This document shows positions 38,155 to 50,806 of a stretch of DNA of 64,000 nt, in pieces. Origin of the DNA: Plasmodium malariae. Lineage: Eukaryota > Apicomplexa > Aconoidasida > Haemosporida > Plasmodiidae. Made by a program: the position numbers and the translations under genes. The DNA lies in contig NC_041786.1 of assembly GCF_900090045.1 (NCBI RefSeq), forward strand, positions 1,296,001-1,360,000. The letters are read 5' to 3'. The notes below the pieces were generated by a model that saw only the letters and a program-made list of their open reading frames with translations, did not search any database and was not told where the DNA came from. How positions within the stretch are numbered: the stretch's first letter is position 1; every line of letters starts with the position of its first letter.

Positions 38155-41100
38155 CTACCACAGAACGGGATAAGTACTCTGCAAGTTCAAATGCTCGAAG
38201 TTTCTAAAATTCGTGAGATTCATATTTTTGTTATTTTTATTTTTACCATAAGATGTATTAGAGCATTCTCCATTTAGTGAGTTATATATATCTCTTTGTC
38301 GTAGAAAATTTATGAGATCGTCTTTTTCGATTTTTTTATTGTCGTTTTTGAATTGTTTAAGTGTTTTGGTATTACTAGCAATTTTTTTTTTTAATAAAGG
38401 ATTTTTTTTTTTCATACAGTTAAAAAAATTTTTTTCATTTGACATTATTTCATTTAGAAGTTTAATGGTATTACTTTTTTTGTCTGTAACACACTGTGTT
38501 ATAATATGTTGCACGGATGAGTTAACTTGACAGTAGTTACTATTCCCTGTGTAAACGTTCTCATTCATTTGTACTATTCCACCGTTTTGAACTACACTAT
38601 TTTGTACTACTCCACCATTTTGTACTACTCCACCATTTTGTACTACTCCACCATTTTGTACTACTCCACCATTTTGTACTACTCCACCATTTTGTACTAC
38701 CCCGCCATTTTGTATTACCCCACCATTTTGTACTACCCCACCATTTTGTACTACCCACCATTTTGTACTACCCGCCATTTTGTATTACCCCACCATTTTG
38801 TACTACCCCACCATTTTGTACTACCCCCCATTTTGTATTCCCACCATTTTGTACTACCCCACCATTTTGTACTACCGCCATTTTGTATTACCCCACCATT
38901 TTGTACTACCCCACCATTTTGTACTACCCCGCCATTTTGTATTACCCCACCATTTTGTACCATCTCATCCTTTTTTGCTTTACTTGTGAACACACTTAAT
39001 TTATCACGTGCTGAAAAATTATCAGTAAGAGAGCATGTGATGCTGCAGCTTATGCTATTGTTGGTTTGGCCATCTGTGAGATGTTTTTTTTTTGAGACTT
39101 CTTCTTTTAAAATTTTTCTGTAATGTGTAGTAGAATTATCCTCTGCAGGTATACAATTGTGACCTGACTTGTTCATACTTTTTTTTTTTTTTTTGTCATT
39201 CGAAATGTATGTACCCGGTGAAGAGTTGAACGTTCGGGAGTTCTCATTCATGTTCCTTTCGTCGAAATCCCTTCTGTTGAAGCTCCTTTCGTTCAAGCTT
39301 TCTCCTTCGTAGTGTTTCTCCTTTTTCGTAACTGAGCCAACTTGTATATAACTGTTACCCCCTTTGTAGGTAGGACATACGTTAGAGTCATCTACACACA
39401 AATTAGGGGGTACCTTTTCATGGGAATTGAAATGAAGAACATATTTTTTTCCCTTTCCTGTTTCTATATTGTAGTAATTTTGCTTTTTTTTCTTAATATT
39501 TTTATTTTCTATATTTTTTTGACAATTGTCTGTGCCACTAATATGAGTACAATAATAATTGCACTTATAATTGCATTTTTCAAAATGGATGTTTTCTTTT
39601 TTTTCTTCGTTCATCCAAATGTTTACAGAATTTACTTCATTCATGCAAGTAATATTGTTCATCATGTTAGAATTGCCTTGTTCATTAATTTTGGTTGAAG
39701 GATTGTTCTTAGTATTACTTTTGTTTTGCATGTTTAATACATCTTTTTTACTTGATTTATTTTTTTTTGACTTTTTTTTCAATGGTATAAGTAACAAACA
39801 GTGGTCATTCTTTAAGTTCCCTCCATAGGTTACAGAGTATATATTTTTTTTGTTTATATTCAACAATATTGCATTGCCATGAGTGAAATTGGATAAGAGT
39901 TCGTCTACACATTTTAAATCGTATATTTTATGCACATCATAATTTTTAGCGCTATTACGGCTGCTCAACCTGTTCGTGCTTCCTCCATCGTTTGCAGTGT
40001 TTGCTGCTTCCGAGTTATCTAACTTTTCCTTATTTTTCATCTCATGATTTCTAGTTATTTTGATATGCTTCCTACACTGATTAGAACACATCTTATCCTT
40101 CATTTTATTATTTTCTAAATTCGGTATACATGATTCGTATGTGTTCTTAAAGAAAAAATTGTCTACATTTTCTGCAGTCCTAATTATATCATAGATGTTT
40201 GTACACTTCCTATGACAGTTGCTTGCTTCACAGTTTCTCTGCAGATTTGTATTCCCTTCACACTGTTTTAGCTCCTTATCCAAGCTTAGACTGTTCAAGT
40301 AATTTATGTTTTTTGAATTGTTCAAGTTAATGTCTATATTTTCTAACTCTACGGAGTTTTCCCCATCACAAGGTTGTATTTTTTTTTCCTCATTTTTATT
40401 AGGGGGTAACACAGAATCTATCTGCGTGTTCTTGGTTCTATGCATGCTATGTGTTCTTATATTTCTTTGCTCTAGATACATAACCAACGCCTGCGGCTGA
40501 TTTTTTTCTTTCTTTTCCTCTTTTAATACTCTACGTTTGAGTATTATCTCTTTATCGTTAGGCGTTATGCATCCTTGTAATTTCCTTTTTTTTCCTCCTT
40601 TTTCCCCCTCCCGGTTACTGCTGTTGCTGTTGTTGTTACTTGGACTGCTGCTACTATTGTTTACTCTACTGCTTTTACTATTACTTCCGTTGCTTCCCTT
40701 GATGCAGGTAGTTCTAATATTCCTCTTACTGTGCGATTTGTTGTCGCTAATCCCCCCCTTGCTGTCGTTGGCCCCCTCCTCAAACCTCTTAGCATGAGGA
40801 ATTCCACTATTATCAGGATTGAAATTGCACCAATAGGGATCCATTTTCATGTTCCCCTTAAACTCATGAGAACAGTTAGTATATCTACTTTGATCTACTG
40901 GCAAGTTATCTATCTTTTCCGTCTTTTTCATATCCATGTTAGTGTTATTTTTATTCATCTCATACGACATAGTTGATAGACTCTCTTGATACAAAGACAA
41001 GTTTTCCTTAGCATTTTTATTAAAAAATTGATTTAATGCATTTACACTTTTTCCATATATTTTATGTATTTTTAGCGCTTCTTCAAAAACCCCAAATTCG

Positions 41101-42225
41101 TAAGATAGCTGCCATAACATGTTTATATTATAAAATGGTAAATTTGAAATACATGCAGGAGGTTTTATTTTATGAGAAAGAATGTTTTTACACTGAGATG
41201 TATTTTCTCTATATACTCTACGAATTAACTCTAGCATACGCCTTCTTCCTTTAGCTCCTAGTTGTTTGCAAAACCCTGGGTAGTACTTTATTTTTTTTTC
41301 TTCCTTTACCTCGTTTTTCGCGCCTATTTTTTCGCCTATTTTTTCGCCTATTTTTTCGCCTGTTTTTTCGCCTATTTTGTCGCCTGTTTTTTCGCCCGTT
41401 TCCCCCCCTATTTTTATCTCCATTTTTTCCTCTTTTTTCCCCTCTTCGTCTATTTCGGAAACGCTATTTTTAAGCTCATACTTGTTTACGTGTGACAAAG
41501 CATTTTCCTTAGTACGTTCTTCTTCATTTGTATATGTATAAGGCATGTTGTCCTTATCTTCAGTGTGGCTACTCTTGTCGATCGATACAACGCCCCCTTC
41601 AGACCTGCAGCTCTGAAAGGGAATCCGAAAAAAAAAAGAAAAAAAAATAGGTGAGCAGTGCGAAAAAAGGATGAGTATAAAAGGAGGCGTATATGTAATA
41701 CACGTTTAGGAATTGGCAAATATGCACATTTCACGCCATTTTGAGCCATTGCTACAATAGCGGTTTACTCCTTAGTGCTTACCGGTAATAGGTTATTCCT
41801 CTTATTGAGTGAAATTTTCATGATGATATCAAAGAGATTTCTCGAGTACTTGAACGTTTCATAGTTGCAGTTTGGATAGTTCGAACCACTTGCTATCATT
41901 TTATTACTCTCATCAATTATATAGTTTAAAGTAGGAATAGGCACATTTAAATTCAAAAACAGTCTATTATTTAAGTCCGATAAATTATTTTTCGTGTTAT
42001 AATAATTCTGTAAAGGAGGGGGGGAAGGAAAAACGTAACACATAATATGTTGTAAGGGAGAAGGGAGGGCGCTCAAGCGTATGTATAAACATATGTATAT
42101 ACGTACATACTTACATACACACTTCATGCATACATATGTAGTAGCATAAAACTTACGCTCTTTTTATCCCTGTTATCTTCTATCTGCTTTTCGAGAATAC
42201 TGAAATTGCAGATACCATTTGACAT
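38155..42225 (-). CDS. Large Plasmodium protein of unknown function with VVQNGG repeats, frame broken (3 exons)
   Basis: Exon 1 (42225-42157) encodes MSNGICNFSILEKQIEDNRD and three more residues. Exon 2 (42007-41783) encodes 75 residues including NVPIPTLNYIIDESNKMIAS. Exon 3 starts at 41612 in phase 0. Donors are gtaagt and gtaagc. The long exon 3 contains GEKIGEK repeats (about 41310-41410). It then has the most conserved-looking part, KIKYYPGFCKQLGAKGRRRM through ILSHKIKPPACISNLPFYNI and LSYEFGVFEEALKIHKIYG, followed by about 700 low-complexity residues. At 38571-38963 an 18-bp repeat encodes VVQNGG/VIQNGG. Irregular units stop the main frame at 38751. A second frame from about 38740 to 38155 carries the remaining repeats and a Lys/Asn-rich tail ending STYPVLW. 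I recognise no domain. Whether the break is an assembly error or a real truncation cannot be told here. Confidence 0.8.
38571..38963. repeat. 18-bp minisatellite encoding VVQNGG on the minus strand
   Basis: About 22 units of ctaccccaccattttgta-type sequence. Most are 18 bp, but between 38740 and 38890 five units are 16 or 17 bp long, all by loss of bases around the C run or the adjoining bases. The summed loss is 7 bp, which is not a multiple of three, so the coding frame is not restored. Confidence 0.95.
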
Positions 42226-42653
42226 TTTATTGAATATAGAATAATAAAGCAAATAGAGAAGAAAAAAAAAAAAAAAGGAGAACTCTAGGAAAGGTGTAGA
42301 TAGATGGGTGAGAAAAGGTAGTGGATAAAAAGCTAAGTGAACAGAAAATATTTTTAATAAAAAAAATTATGTATTTTTAAAAACATCTGATTGCGTGTAC
42401 GCACGTATATATGATACATGTGTATGTGCTTATATATGTATGTATATATGTATGTATATATGTAAGTATCAAAGCGAATGTACTCTACAGCGATAGAAAA
42501 TTTTGTATAATGGAAGGTCGTAAAAGAAAAGACAGCTTATCGATGCAAAATAAGAAAAAAAAAAAATTAAACTTATAACAACAAACGGTTAAAGAATTAA
42601 AAGCAATAAAATATGCACAAAAGGAAATTACAATTTCTTCTTTAAATTTGCTC

Positions 42654-42696
<43 letters not shown>

Positions 42697-42760
42697 CTCT
42701 TTTTTATGTTCCTTTTACTATTAAAATATTTTTATCTCTTTTCTCTTTTTTTATTTTTAT

Positions 42761-42876
42761 TTTATCATTTTATCATTTTATAATTTATCATTATAACATT
42801 TTATAATTTATCATTATAACATTTTATAATTTATTATTATAACATTTTATAATTTATCATTATAACATTTTATAAT
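42761..42876. repeat. ~25-bp tandem repeat (tataatttatcattataacatttta)
   Basis: Four to five units in pure AT-rich DNA, between two long poly(T) runs (about 42660-42696 and 42885-42907). Confidence 0.85.
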
Positions 42877-43463
42877 TATATCATTTTTTTTTTTTTTTTT
42901 TTTTTTTCTTTTTTGTTCCTTTTTTTCATATAGATTACTGCTGCAAAGAATGACAACTCCTGTTACACAATCACATGAGTTGCCCCAAACGTTGTCTTTA
43001 TATTTTATTTATTAACGCATATTTTTACATAGTATAATTTACATATAATATCATTCAAATATTTTACTTATTATATTATATTACTTGTATTTTACGTATT
43101 ATATTATGCTACTTGTATTTTATGACTTACAATTTTTTGGAATTTTTTTTTTTTTTTTTAATATATCCATAAAAAGATATATATATGTTGTCACAATTAA
43201 GCAGAAATATCGTCATAAAACTTTATTTTGTTAATAGAGAAAATATTATTAAAGTGGTTATACAAATAAGCAGATAAATAAGAAAAAAAAAATAAAAATT
43301 AAGAATGCAAAATTGGATATAAGAAAAAATAACTCGAAGATAAAGAAAAGCAAATGAAGGAGCAGACAGACGTGATAAAGTACACACACACTTGCACATA
43401 TGCATGTGTGTATGCATGAACTTATGTATGTATATTTAAGCATATTTATATATATACATATAA

Positions 43464-43590
43464 TGTTTATGCATATTTATGTTTATGCATATTTATGTTT
43501 ATACATATTTATGTTTATACATATTTATGTTTATACATATTTATGTTTATACATATTTATGTTTATACATATTTATGTTTATACATATAC
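43464..43590. repeat. 16-bp tandem repeat (atgtttatgcatattt / atgtttatacatattt)
   Basis: Eight units in which one position switches from G to A part way along, giving two blocks. Confidence 0.9.
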
Positions 43591-43740
43591 GTATGAACAG
43601 GCAAGATAAAAAACAAACTAGGTGCTTCTCACAATTACAGACTACTGTTGCATGAAAAGGACAAACAGTGTAGAAATAATTATAAGGGAATGAGCCCATG
43701 AATATGCGAGCATATGCAGCCATATATGTACATATATATA

Positions 43741-43818
43741 TGCAGCGATACATGTGAGCATATATATGCAGCGATACATGTGAGCATATATATGCAGCGA
43801 TACATGTGAGCATATATA
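43741..43818. repeat. Three exact 26-bp units
   Basis: The unit tgcagcgatacatgtgag plus catatata repeats three times without a mismatch at 43741-43766, 43767-43792 and 43793-43818. Degenerate copies flank it. It is richer in G+C than its surroundings. Confidence 0.95.
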
Positions 43819-44302
43819 TGCAGCTATATACGTGCGTATACTTTTACGCACACATGTGCTTATATATGTGTTAAAAATAAACAAGAGTAGTGAAAAAAAA
43901 AAATTAAAAGGAAAAAAAATATTATATTTTTAAAAAAATTACTAGTAATCATACATGATTAATGAGTTAAGGGAATAGAACATTGAATAAAGAATAATAA
44001 GAGCAGTAAAGAATGTACAAATCTACAAACAAACAAAAACATACATACATATATATGTATATACATATGAGCCCACATATATATACGTTTATATGTATGT
44101 AACTTTGTCAATGTAAATTATCTAGACAAGGTGGAAATGCACAAACGATTTGTACAATCAAAAAGGACAAATAAAATATTCTGAACGTGTACATAAGCTC
44201 TTGCTGTAATCTCTTGTCCGTGCATGTACAAGATTACTAAAAATCTTCAGAGCAAATAAACGTTTCACTGTAAGTGCACTAATAGTACGAGGTATAAAAA
44301 TG

Positions 44303-44331
<29 letters not shown>

Positions 44332-44335
<4 letters not shown>

Positions 44336-44560
44336 ATAAAAGAAAGGAGTAAAATAAAGGAATAAAATGAAAGAATATAATAAAGGGATAAAATGAAAGA
44401 ATATAATAAAGGTATAAAATGAAAGAATATAATAAAAGAATAAAATAAAGCAATAAAATAAAGCAATAAAATAAAGCAATAAAATAAAGCAATAAAATAA
44501 GGCAATAAAATAAAGGAATAAAATAAAGGAATAAAATAAAGGAATAAAATAAAGGAACAA
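44332..44560. repeat. AATAAAATAAAGG/AAGC 13-bp array
   Basis: A left block of ~27-bp units (aaaatgaaagaatataataaag) runs into a right block of 13-bp aaataaagcaata / aaataaaggaata units, preceded by a poly(A) run (44305-44334). Confidence 0.9.
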
Positions 44561-44951
44561 AAGGGAGAAAATCAGCAACACCACCAGCCGGAGCAATAAT
44601 TAGTACGGCAGGAATAAAAGATAACATATAAAAATTAATTATATGAAAAAAACTTGGTATGATTAGCTTAAGGATTGACTGAGTGATTGACAAACATAAT
44701 GAAGATAACGAAGAGGGCATATAAACTTAACAAATAAAAAAATACGAATCTATAGATGAAGGAACGAACAAAACTACGACTGAAGAGACAAATGAAAGGG
44801 TAAATAAAAGGATGAATGAAAAAAATTAATAAAATGAAAAAGGAAATGAAACTAAGTAAACATGAAAACAGTGAAAACGCATAAGGTAAGAGAACGACGA
44901 AAAGACAAGATATGAAAAAAGAGAAATAAAATATTACACTAACAAATATAA

Positions 44952-45080
44952 CAGTAAAATTATTTAGTAGTAAAATTATTTAGTAGTAAAATTATTTAGC
45001 AGTAAAATTATTTAGTAGTAAAATTATTTAGCAGTAAAATTATTTAGTAGTAAAATTATTTAGCAGTAAAATTATTTGGT
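44952..45080. repeat. 16-bp array (agtagtaaaattattt)
   Basis: About eight units alternating agTagtaaaattattt and agCagtaaaattattt, directly adjoining a second 16-bp array with an unrelated unit. Confidence 0.9.
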
Positions 45081-45086
45081 AGTAAA

Positions 45087-45250
45087 ACTATGCAATATTC
45101 AAACTATGCAGTATTCAAACTACGCAGCATTCAAACTACGCAGCATTCAAACTACGCAGCATTCAAACTACGCAACATTCAAACTATGCAGCATTCAAAC
45201 TACGCAGTATTCAAACTACGCAGTATTCAAACTATGCAGTGTTCAAGCTA
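45087..45250. repeat. 16-bp array (attcaaactacgcagc)
   Basis: About ten units with C/T and G/A transitions, for example actacgcagc versus actatgcagt. The unit is relatively rich in G+C for this intergenic region. Confidence 0.9.
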
Positions 45251-46309
45251 TATAGCTAAATAACGAAGTACTGAAACTATCTAGTAAAAATATTTAAGTA
45301 TGTAATTAACGACTAATTGACGAAGGTACATGAAGAGCTAAATTAACGATGATGAAAATGATAGGAAAAAATTAATTGTATGCAGTATTGATGCTAGAGC
45401 TTAAAACGCATAGCATCGTAATATTTATTATTCTACAATAAATACACATTGTTCACTTAACATATAAGCCACAAATATGTGCACTTTATATAAATATATT
45501 GTATATACATATATGTATATATATATATATATATGCTTATTTTCTATTTTGGCATTTATTAAACACGTACATAAGTTGATACGAGGTGCATACTTAGAAC
45601 AATTCTCTATTTTTTACGAAGTATTTTTTTTTTATATTTATACTAAAAAAAAAAAAATAAGGAAAAAAGAAAAAGAAAAAAAAAAAAAAAAAAACAATGC
45701 TTATGGGTGCAACAAAAGACAATTGCTTTCTTGATTTATAATTTATTTTTTTTCTTTTTTCGCTACAATCATACCAATAAAACTAATAAAAAAAGAAAAT
45801 TGTAAAGACACTAGAATAAAAGCACAAACACGTTAAGATATGAAATTAAAATGTAAAAATGGAATTATGAAGAAAAACTTTAAGTACTTAAAAAAAAAAA
45901 AAAAAAAGATGTGATCATTCATACATTTATATCTAGTATCTTCACAAGAAGCATAAATAGGCGCACAAAGGCATAAGTGCACAGAAATAAATAATGCAAT
46001 ACGCATATTAAGACAGTCCTAAAGAATATATTTGCATACACTCGCATATAAATATATATATGAGCGTAAAAAAAATGAGTTACAAACTTTCATATATTTT
46101 ATCTTTAATGAATAATACAAGCTCTAATTAGTGGCACTAAATTTTTGTCTCTAATATGTAAAAAATTATTTGTGTAATTGGACTAAATATGTAGGCACAG
46201 GTGTGAAATGAATACGACTTTTTTTTTTTTTTTTTTATTTATTTTATGTATTTTCTACGTTTTTGCTTTTTTAAGTTTTTACGTTAAGTTTTATAAATAT
46301 TTATTCTTT

Positions 46310-46493
46310 TATGCTTTTTTATATTTTTATGCTTCTTACATTTTTTATGCTTCTTACATTTTTTATGCTTCTTACATTTTTTATGCTTCTTGCATTTTTC
46401 ATGATTCTTGCATTTTTCATGATTCTTATGTTTTTTATGTTCTTTACATTTTTTAGGCTTTTTACATATTTTATGGTTCTTACATTTTTTAGG

Positions 46494-46500
<7 letters not shown>
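46310..46500. repeat. 18-bp T-rich array (cttacattttttatgctt)
   Basis: About ten degenerate units ending in a poly(T) tract at about 46493-46528. It is open in several frames, giving repetitive Phe/Leu or Lys-rich ORFs that I do not accept as genes. Confidence 0.85.
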
Positions 46501-46529
<29 letters not shown>

Positions 46530-47091
46530 AAGAAAATAAAAAAAAAGCTTATCACCTGAACGTTCAGGTATTTTTTTTTCCTTCGTTACCACACTTAAAA
46601 TAGTAAGTCCTGAGGGTATGTTCAGGTGTTTCTATAATATACACACTATTGTGCAAATGTACATCCAAGTATGGTATTACAAACTCAATCATTCAAATAC
46701 TTTCACTTAAACTATTTGATACAAACAGTGTCCTATGCATACACCTATATTTTAATTTTTAATAAAAAATTAAAAAATAAAATAATTTTTCAAAGTCAAA
46801 AAGGGAAACATAAGTATAAGTGCGAGTGTAAGATTAAAAAGAAAACATATCTACTTTTGGAGCGCGCATTTGAGGGAGTACGTTTGTGATAACTCCTTCT
46901 AAAATGAATATTTTAAAATGTATATTTAAAGTGTGTATGTGTGTGGGTATTTGCTTGTGTAATTATACATGCTCATATCAAGTGTAAGTAATAACAAAAG
47001 AAGTGAAAAAAAAAAAAAAAATTATGACAGATATTTTAAAGAGGTATAATTTACTCATAACAATTTTTTAATTAAAATAAAATAATTGAAC

Positions 47092-47220
47092 AAATAGATA
47101 AACACGTAGAAAAACAAATAGATAAACACGTAGAAAAACAAATAGATAAACACGTAGAAAAACAAATAGATAAACAAGTAGAAAAATAGATAAACAAGTA
47201 GAAAAATAGATAAACAAATA
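47092..47220. repeat. 24-bp array (gataaacacgtagaaaaacaaata)
   Basis: Four to five units, the last ones shortened to gataaacaagtagaaaaata. Confidence 0.85.
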
Positions 47221-48019
47221 TATGAACAACTACGTGAACAAATACATGAACAAATATATGAACTAATGCGTGAACACATATATAAACTAATATATAATAC
47301 AAAACCAAACAACAAAATGAACCACAAGCACAATGAAATAAATTTACAGCTGAAAATTTATGTAAAAATTAAAAAAAAAAAAAAAAAAATGCGGGCTTAA
47401 TCAAAACACTTAACCGTCCGATGTGTGTACCTTATGCGCAACGGACATGAAAAAGAACAAATTGTCAATTGATCGAACTGGACTCATGTACATGTACATA
47501 AGCTAAAAATAAGAAATGACGACATGTCGACGTTTTGTTATCGGGATTTTGCTTTGTTTCGTTTTTCTTTTTTTTTTTTTTTTTTCCCCATTAAACAAAC
47601 ATGAAAATATATATGTATGCATATGTATATGTAACTGCAATGAAGTAGCACTGGGCGATAGCACAATGCTCCTTCTTTCCTTGCGCATCACATGCATACG
47701 CGTTAAGCAGTACCATTTAAAGACACATCGATAATTGAGAATTTTGTAAGGAAAGAGAAAAACTTACTGATGTTGTTTCTCACTTATTTTTATTTTCTTT
47801 TTGTGGAAAAATAGCATCAAGAGATGAGCAAGGAAGAAATCGAACGCGTAGAAAGGAAGTAAAACGATGAAAAAATAGAGTAGCATTTTTTTATTTCATT
47901 TTGCATCATTTTCATTTCATTTTATTTTTATCTTTCTTTGAATTTTAAGTGGGCGTATAACCGCTCTCGAGAATACTGCATATTAAGATAAATCAAACGT
48001 ATGGGTAAATGTGAATACA

Positions 48020-48226
48020 CATATGTGTAAGTGTAAATGTAAATGTAAGTGTAAATGTAAATGTAAGTGTAAATGTAAATGTAAGTGTAAATGTAAATGT
48101 AAGTGTAAATGTAAATGTAAATGTAAATGTAAGTGTAAATGTAAATGTAAGTGTAAATGTAAATGTAAATGTAAATGTAAATGTAAGTGTAAATGTAAGT
48201 GTAAATGTAAATGTAAATGTAAATGA
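48020..48226. repeat. TGTAAA/TGTAAG hexamer array
   Basis: Hexamers TGTAAA and TGTAAG are arranged mostly as an 18-bp higher-order unit (tgtaaatgtaaatgtaag). This differs from the Plasmodium telomere repeat GGGTTYA, so it is not telomeric. Confidence 0.95.
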
Positions 48227-48447
48227 ACTTGAAAGTGCAAGTGCATGTCGTTTACATGTCGTGTGCAGGTTGTGTGTATGTCGCGTGCATGCTGTGTTCA
48301 TATTTGTACATGTTGGCAATTGATCAAATGACGGAACAATTCCTTCGCATTTTATCTTATATATAGAACACTATGATTTTGTTAATCCCCTCTCCTTCCC
48401 TACATCTTTCATGCATTGTTAAATGTTTATAATAAGGGGGGGACGAG

Positions 48448-48486
<39 letters not shown>

Positions 48487-50130
48487 GAAAAGTTTAAAAA
48501 GAAAATAAATTGAGTTTAAATAAGCAAATTTTTTTTTTTATTTAATTACTTTTATACGTTTTTACTTTTTTTTTTTTTTTTTCTTTGCATATGTCTACTT
48601 AACATCCTAGAGCATACGTGAGATGATTACTTTTTGAACCTTTCAGTGAACCTGTGTATGTGTGTAGTAATCCGTATCCTCATCCATATCCCCATTCTAA
48701 TCCTTATTCATATCCTTATCTTTATACTTTTTTTCTTTTTTCTTTTTACTTTTTTCTTTTTTTTTCTTTTTTCTTTCTTTTTTTTTTTTTATTTGTTTTT
48801 CACTAAAACCTTTTTATCTCCGTCAAATTTATCATAATTTTTAATGAACATACAGAAATGTAAAAGTCAGTTATGACAGGATTCATTTTTGTAATTTCGC
48901 GACATACGAGGACAGATGGTGACTCTCTGAAATATACCTTAAAGTTCTATGTACATGTACATGTAAAAATGTACAGATAAAAATGTACTTGATTTTTTTC
49001 TTTCCCCCTTACAATATTTTCTTTTAACGCTTTTTGAGCAAGTGGACGAAACAACAAAAGTGGTCCTTTTTAGCTTTTTGAAATACATAATAGTGAAATA
49101 TAACATGTAATAAAAAGGGTGCCAAAGGGGGGGGGGTTACTTCATCCGAAAATAAAATAAAATAAAAATAAATATACGTATATATATAAAAATATGTATA
49201 TATACACATATACATAAATACATACACATCATATATAAATGAAAGTGGAAAAATCTGTGAACTGTAAGAAAGAAATACTTTGATGGAGTTACCCCTCAAT
49301 GGTTGACACAAGTTGCAGAGAAAAACTTCCATTCATTCATGACTTTTGCAAGCAACTTTGATCGAAAAAAACGCAGGAATAATTTCCCAAAAATGAGGGA
49401 ATAATTTTCCGAAAATATAGCAATTAATTTGCTTTTTTTTTTTTTTTTTTTTTTGTTTTATTTTGTTGTATGTTAATTTTTTCCAAATGAATTTAAACGA
49501 GTAAGAGAGAATTTCGAAAAAAAAAGAAAAGAAATTATGCTCGTACATTCCATGTGTTCAAAAGGTACCTCTTTTAATATTAAGAAAATAATTTATATTA
49601 ATGTCTCAAAAAAATTTTTAGCCATTTAATATTTTTCTTTACTAATTTAAATAGATATTTATATTTCTTAAGCCACTGGAAAATATGAACTTTTGAATGA
49701 GCGGGTAAAGTCGCAAAAGAGGGGGGTGGGAGGAAATAAAACAAAAAATATATGAACAAAATAGAATGAAATTTCCCTTATTCGTTATATCATGAAAGTA
49801 GTTACTTTCACATATATGTGTATGTATATGCATATAAGTATATATAAGTATATTTGTATATATATGTGTACATGCATATAATATGTAAGTATATTTGTAT
49901 ATATATGTGTACATGCATATATATGTAAGTATATTTGTATATATATGTGCACATGCATATATATGTAAGTATATTTGTATATATATGTGTACATGCATAT
50001 ATATGTATATATATATGTATTATGGCCCAAAGTAAGACTCACAATTTTCCACTTACACATTTTGAAAAACTTTTAAAAGAGTGAAGTGAGAATTTATTTT
50101 GATGTGTATACCGAACGTTTGCGCGTATTC

Positions 50131-50132
<2 letters not shown>

Positions 50133-50196
<64 letters not shown>
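50133..50196. repeat. 64-nt uninterrupted poly(A)
   Basis: Line-by-line count gives 64 consecutive A residues, the longest homopolymer in the window, about 920 bp upstream of the start codon at 51121. Confidence 0.95.
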
Positions 50197-50198
<2 letters not shown>

Positions 50199-50466
50199 AA
50201 AGAAAAAAAAAAGTGAAAATAGTGAAAAATATTGGGAAATAGTATAAAATAAGATCTACTTGTGTTTTGTTTTCCTTTTTTTTGTTTACTTTTTTCTTTT
50301 CCTTTTTCCTTTTTTGCGAGTACGTGTAAACGTTCGGAATGTATACGAAATCGCTCGTATTCTTATGCTAAGCGAGGAATGCATTAAAATATTCTCAAAA
50401 CTTAAGAAAGTCTGGAATATATACACATGTGTATGTGTGATTGCACGTTCTTATAATTTCTTATTC

Positions 50467-50806
50467 GTTTTTATGATTTCTTATTCGTTCATATTCGTTC
50501 ATATTCGTTCATATTCGTTCATATTCGTTCAAATTCGTTCAAATTCGTTCATATTCGTTCATATTCGTTCAAATTCGTTCAAATTCGTTCATATTCGTTC
50601 ATATTCGTTCATGTTCGTTCAAATTCGTTCATATTCGTTCATATTCGTTCAAATTCGTTCATATTCGTTCATATTCGTTCATATTCGTTCATGTTCGTTC
50701 ATATTCGTTCATATTCGTTCATATTCGTTCATATTCGTTCATATTCGTTCATATTCGTTCATATTCGTTCATATTCGTTCATATTCGTTCTTATTCGTTC
50801 TTATTC
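50467..50806. repeat. 10-bp array (attcgttcat)n
   Basis: About 34 decamers ATTCGTTCAT with ATTCGTTCAA and ATGTTCGTTC variants. A plus-strand frame of 221 codons runs through it (50260-50925) but consists only of IRSYSF-type repeats and flanking Phe-rich sequence, so I annotate a repeat and not a gene. Confidence 0.95.

Noticed and set aside
42661..43150. Possible centromere in the AT-rich block
   Set aside because: The very AT-rich part is only a few hundred bases long and its repeats are short, whereas Plasmodium centromeres are kilobase-scale with over about 95% AT. Flanking DNA has ordinary composition.
44158..44720. Minus-strand Leu/Phe/Tyr-rich ORFs that look like membrane proteins
   Set aside because: They are translations of the AATAAA-type array in three different frames at once, with no splice-supported continuation.
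46284..46592. Lys-rich 102-codon minus ORF (KHKKCK repeats)
   Set aside because: It arises from an 18-bp intergenic array plus poly(A). Similar peptides occur in two frames and there is no complex segment.
48020..48226. Telomere-like repeat
   Set aside because: The unit is TGTAAA/TGTAAG and not GGGTTYA, and the surrounding genes are housekeeping-type and internal.
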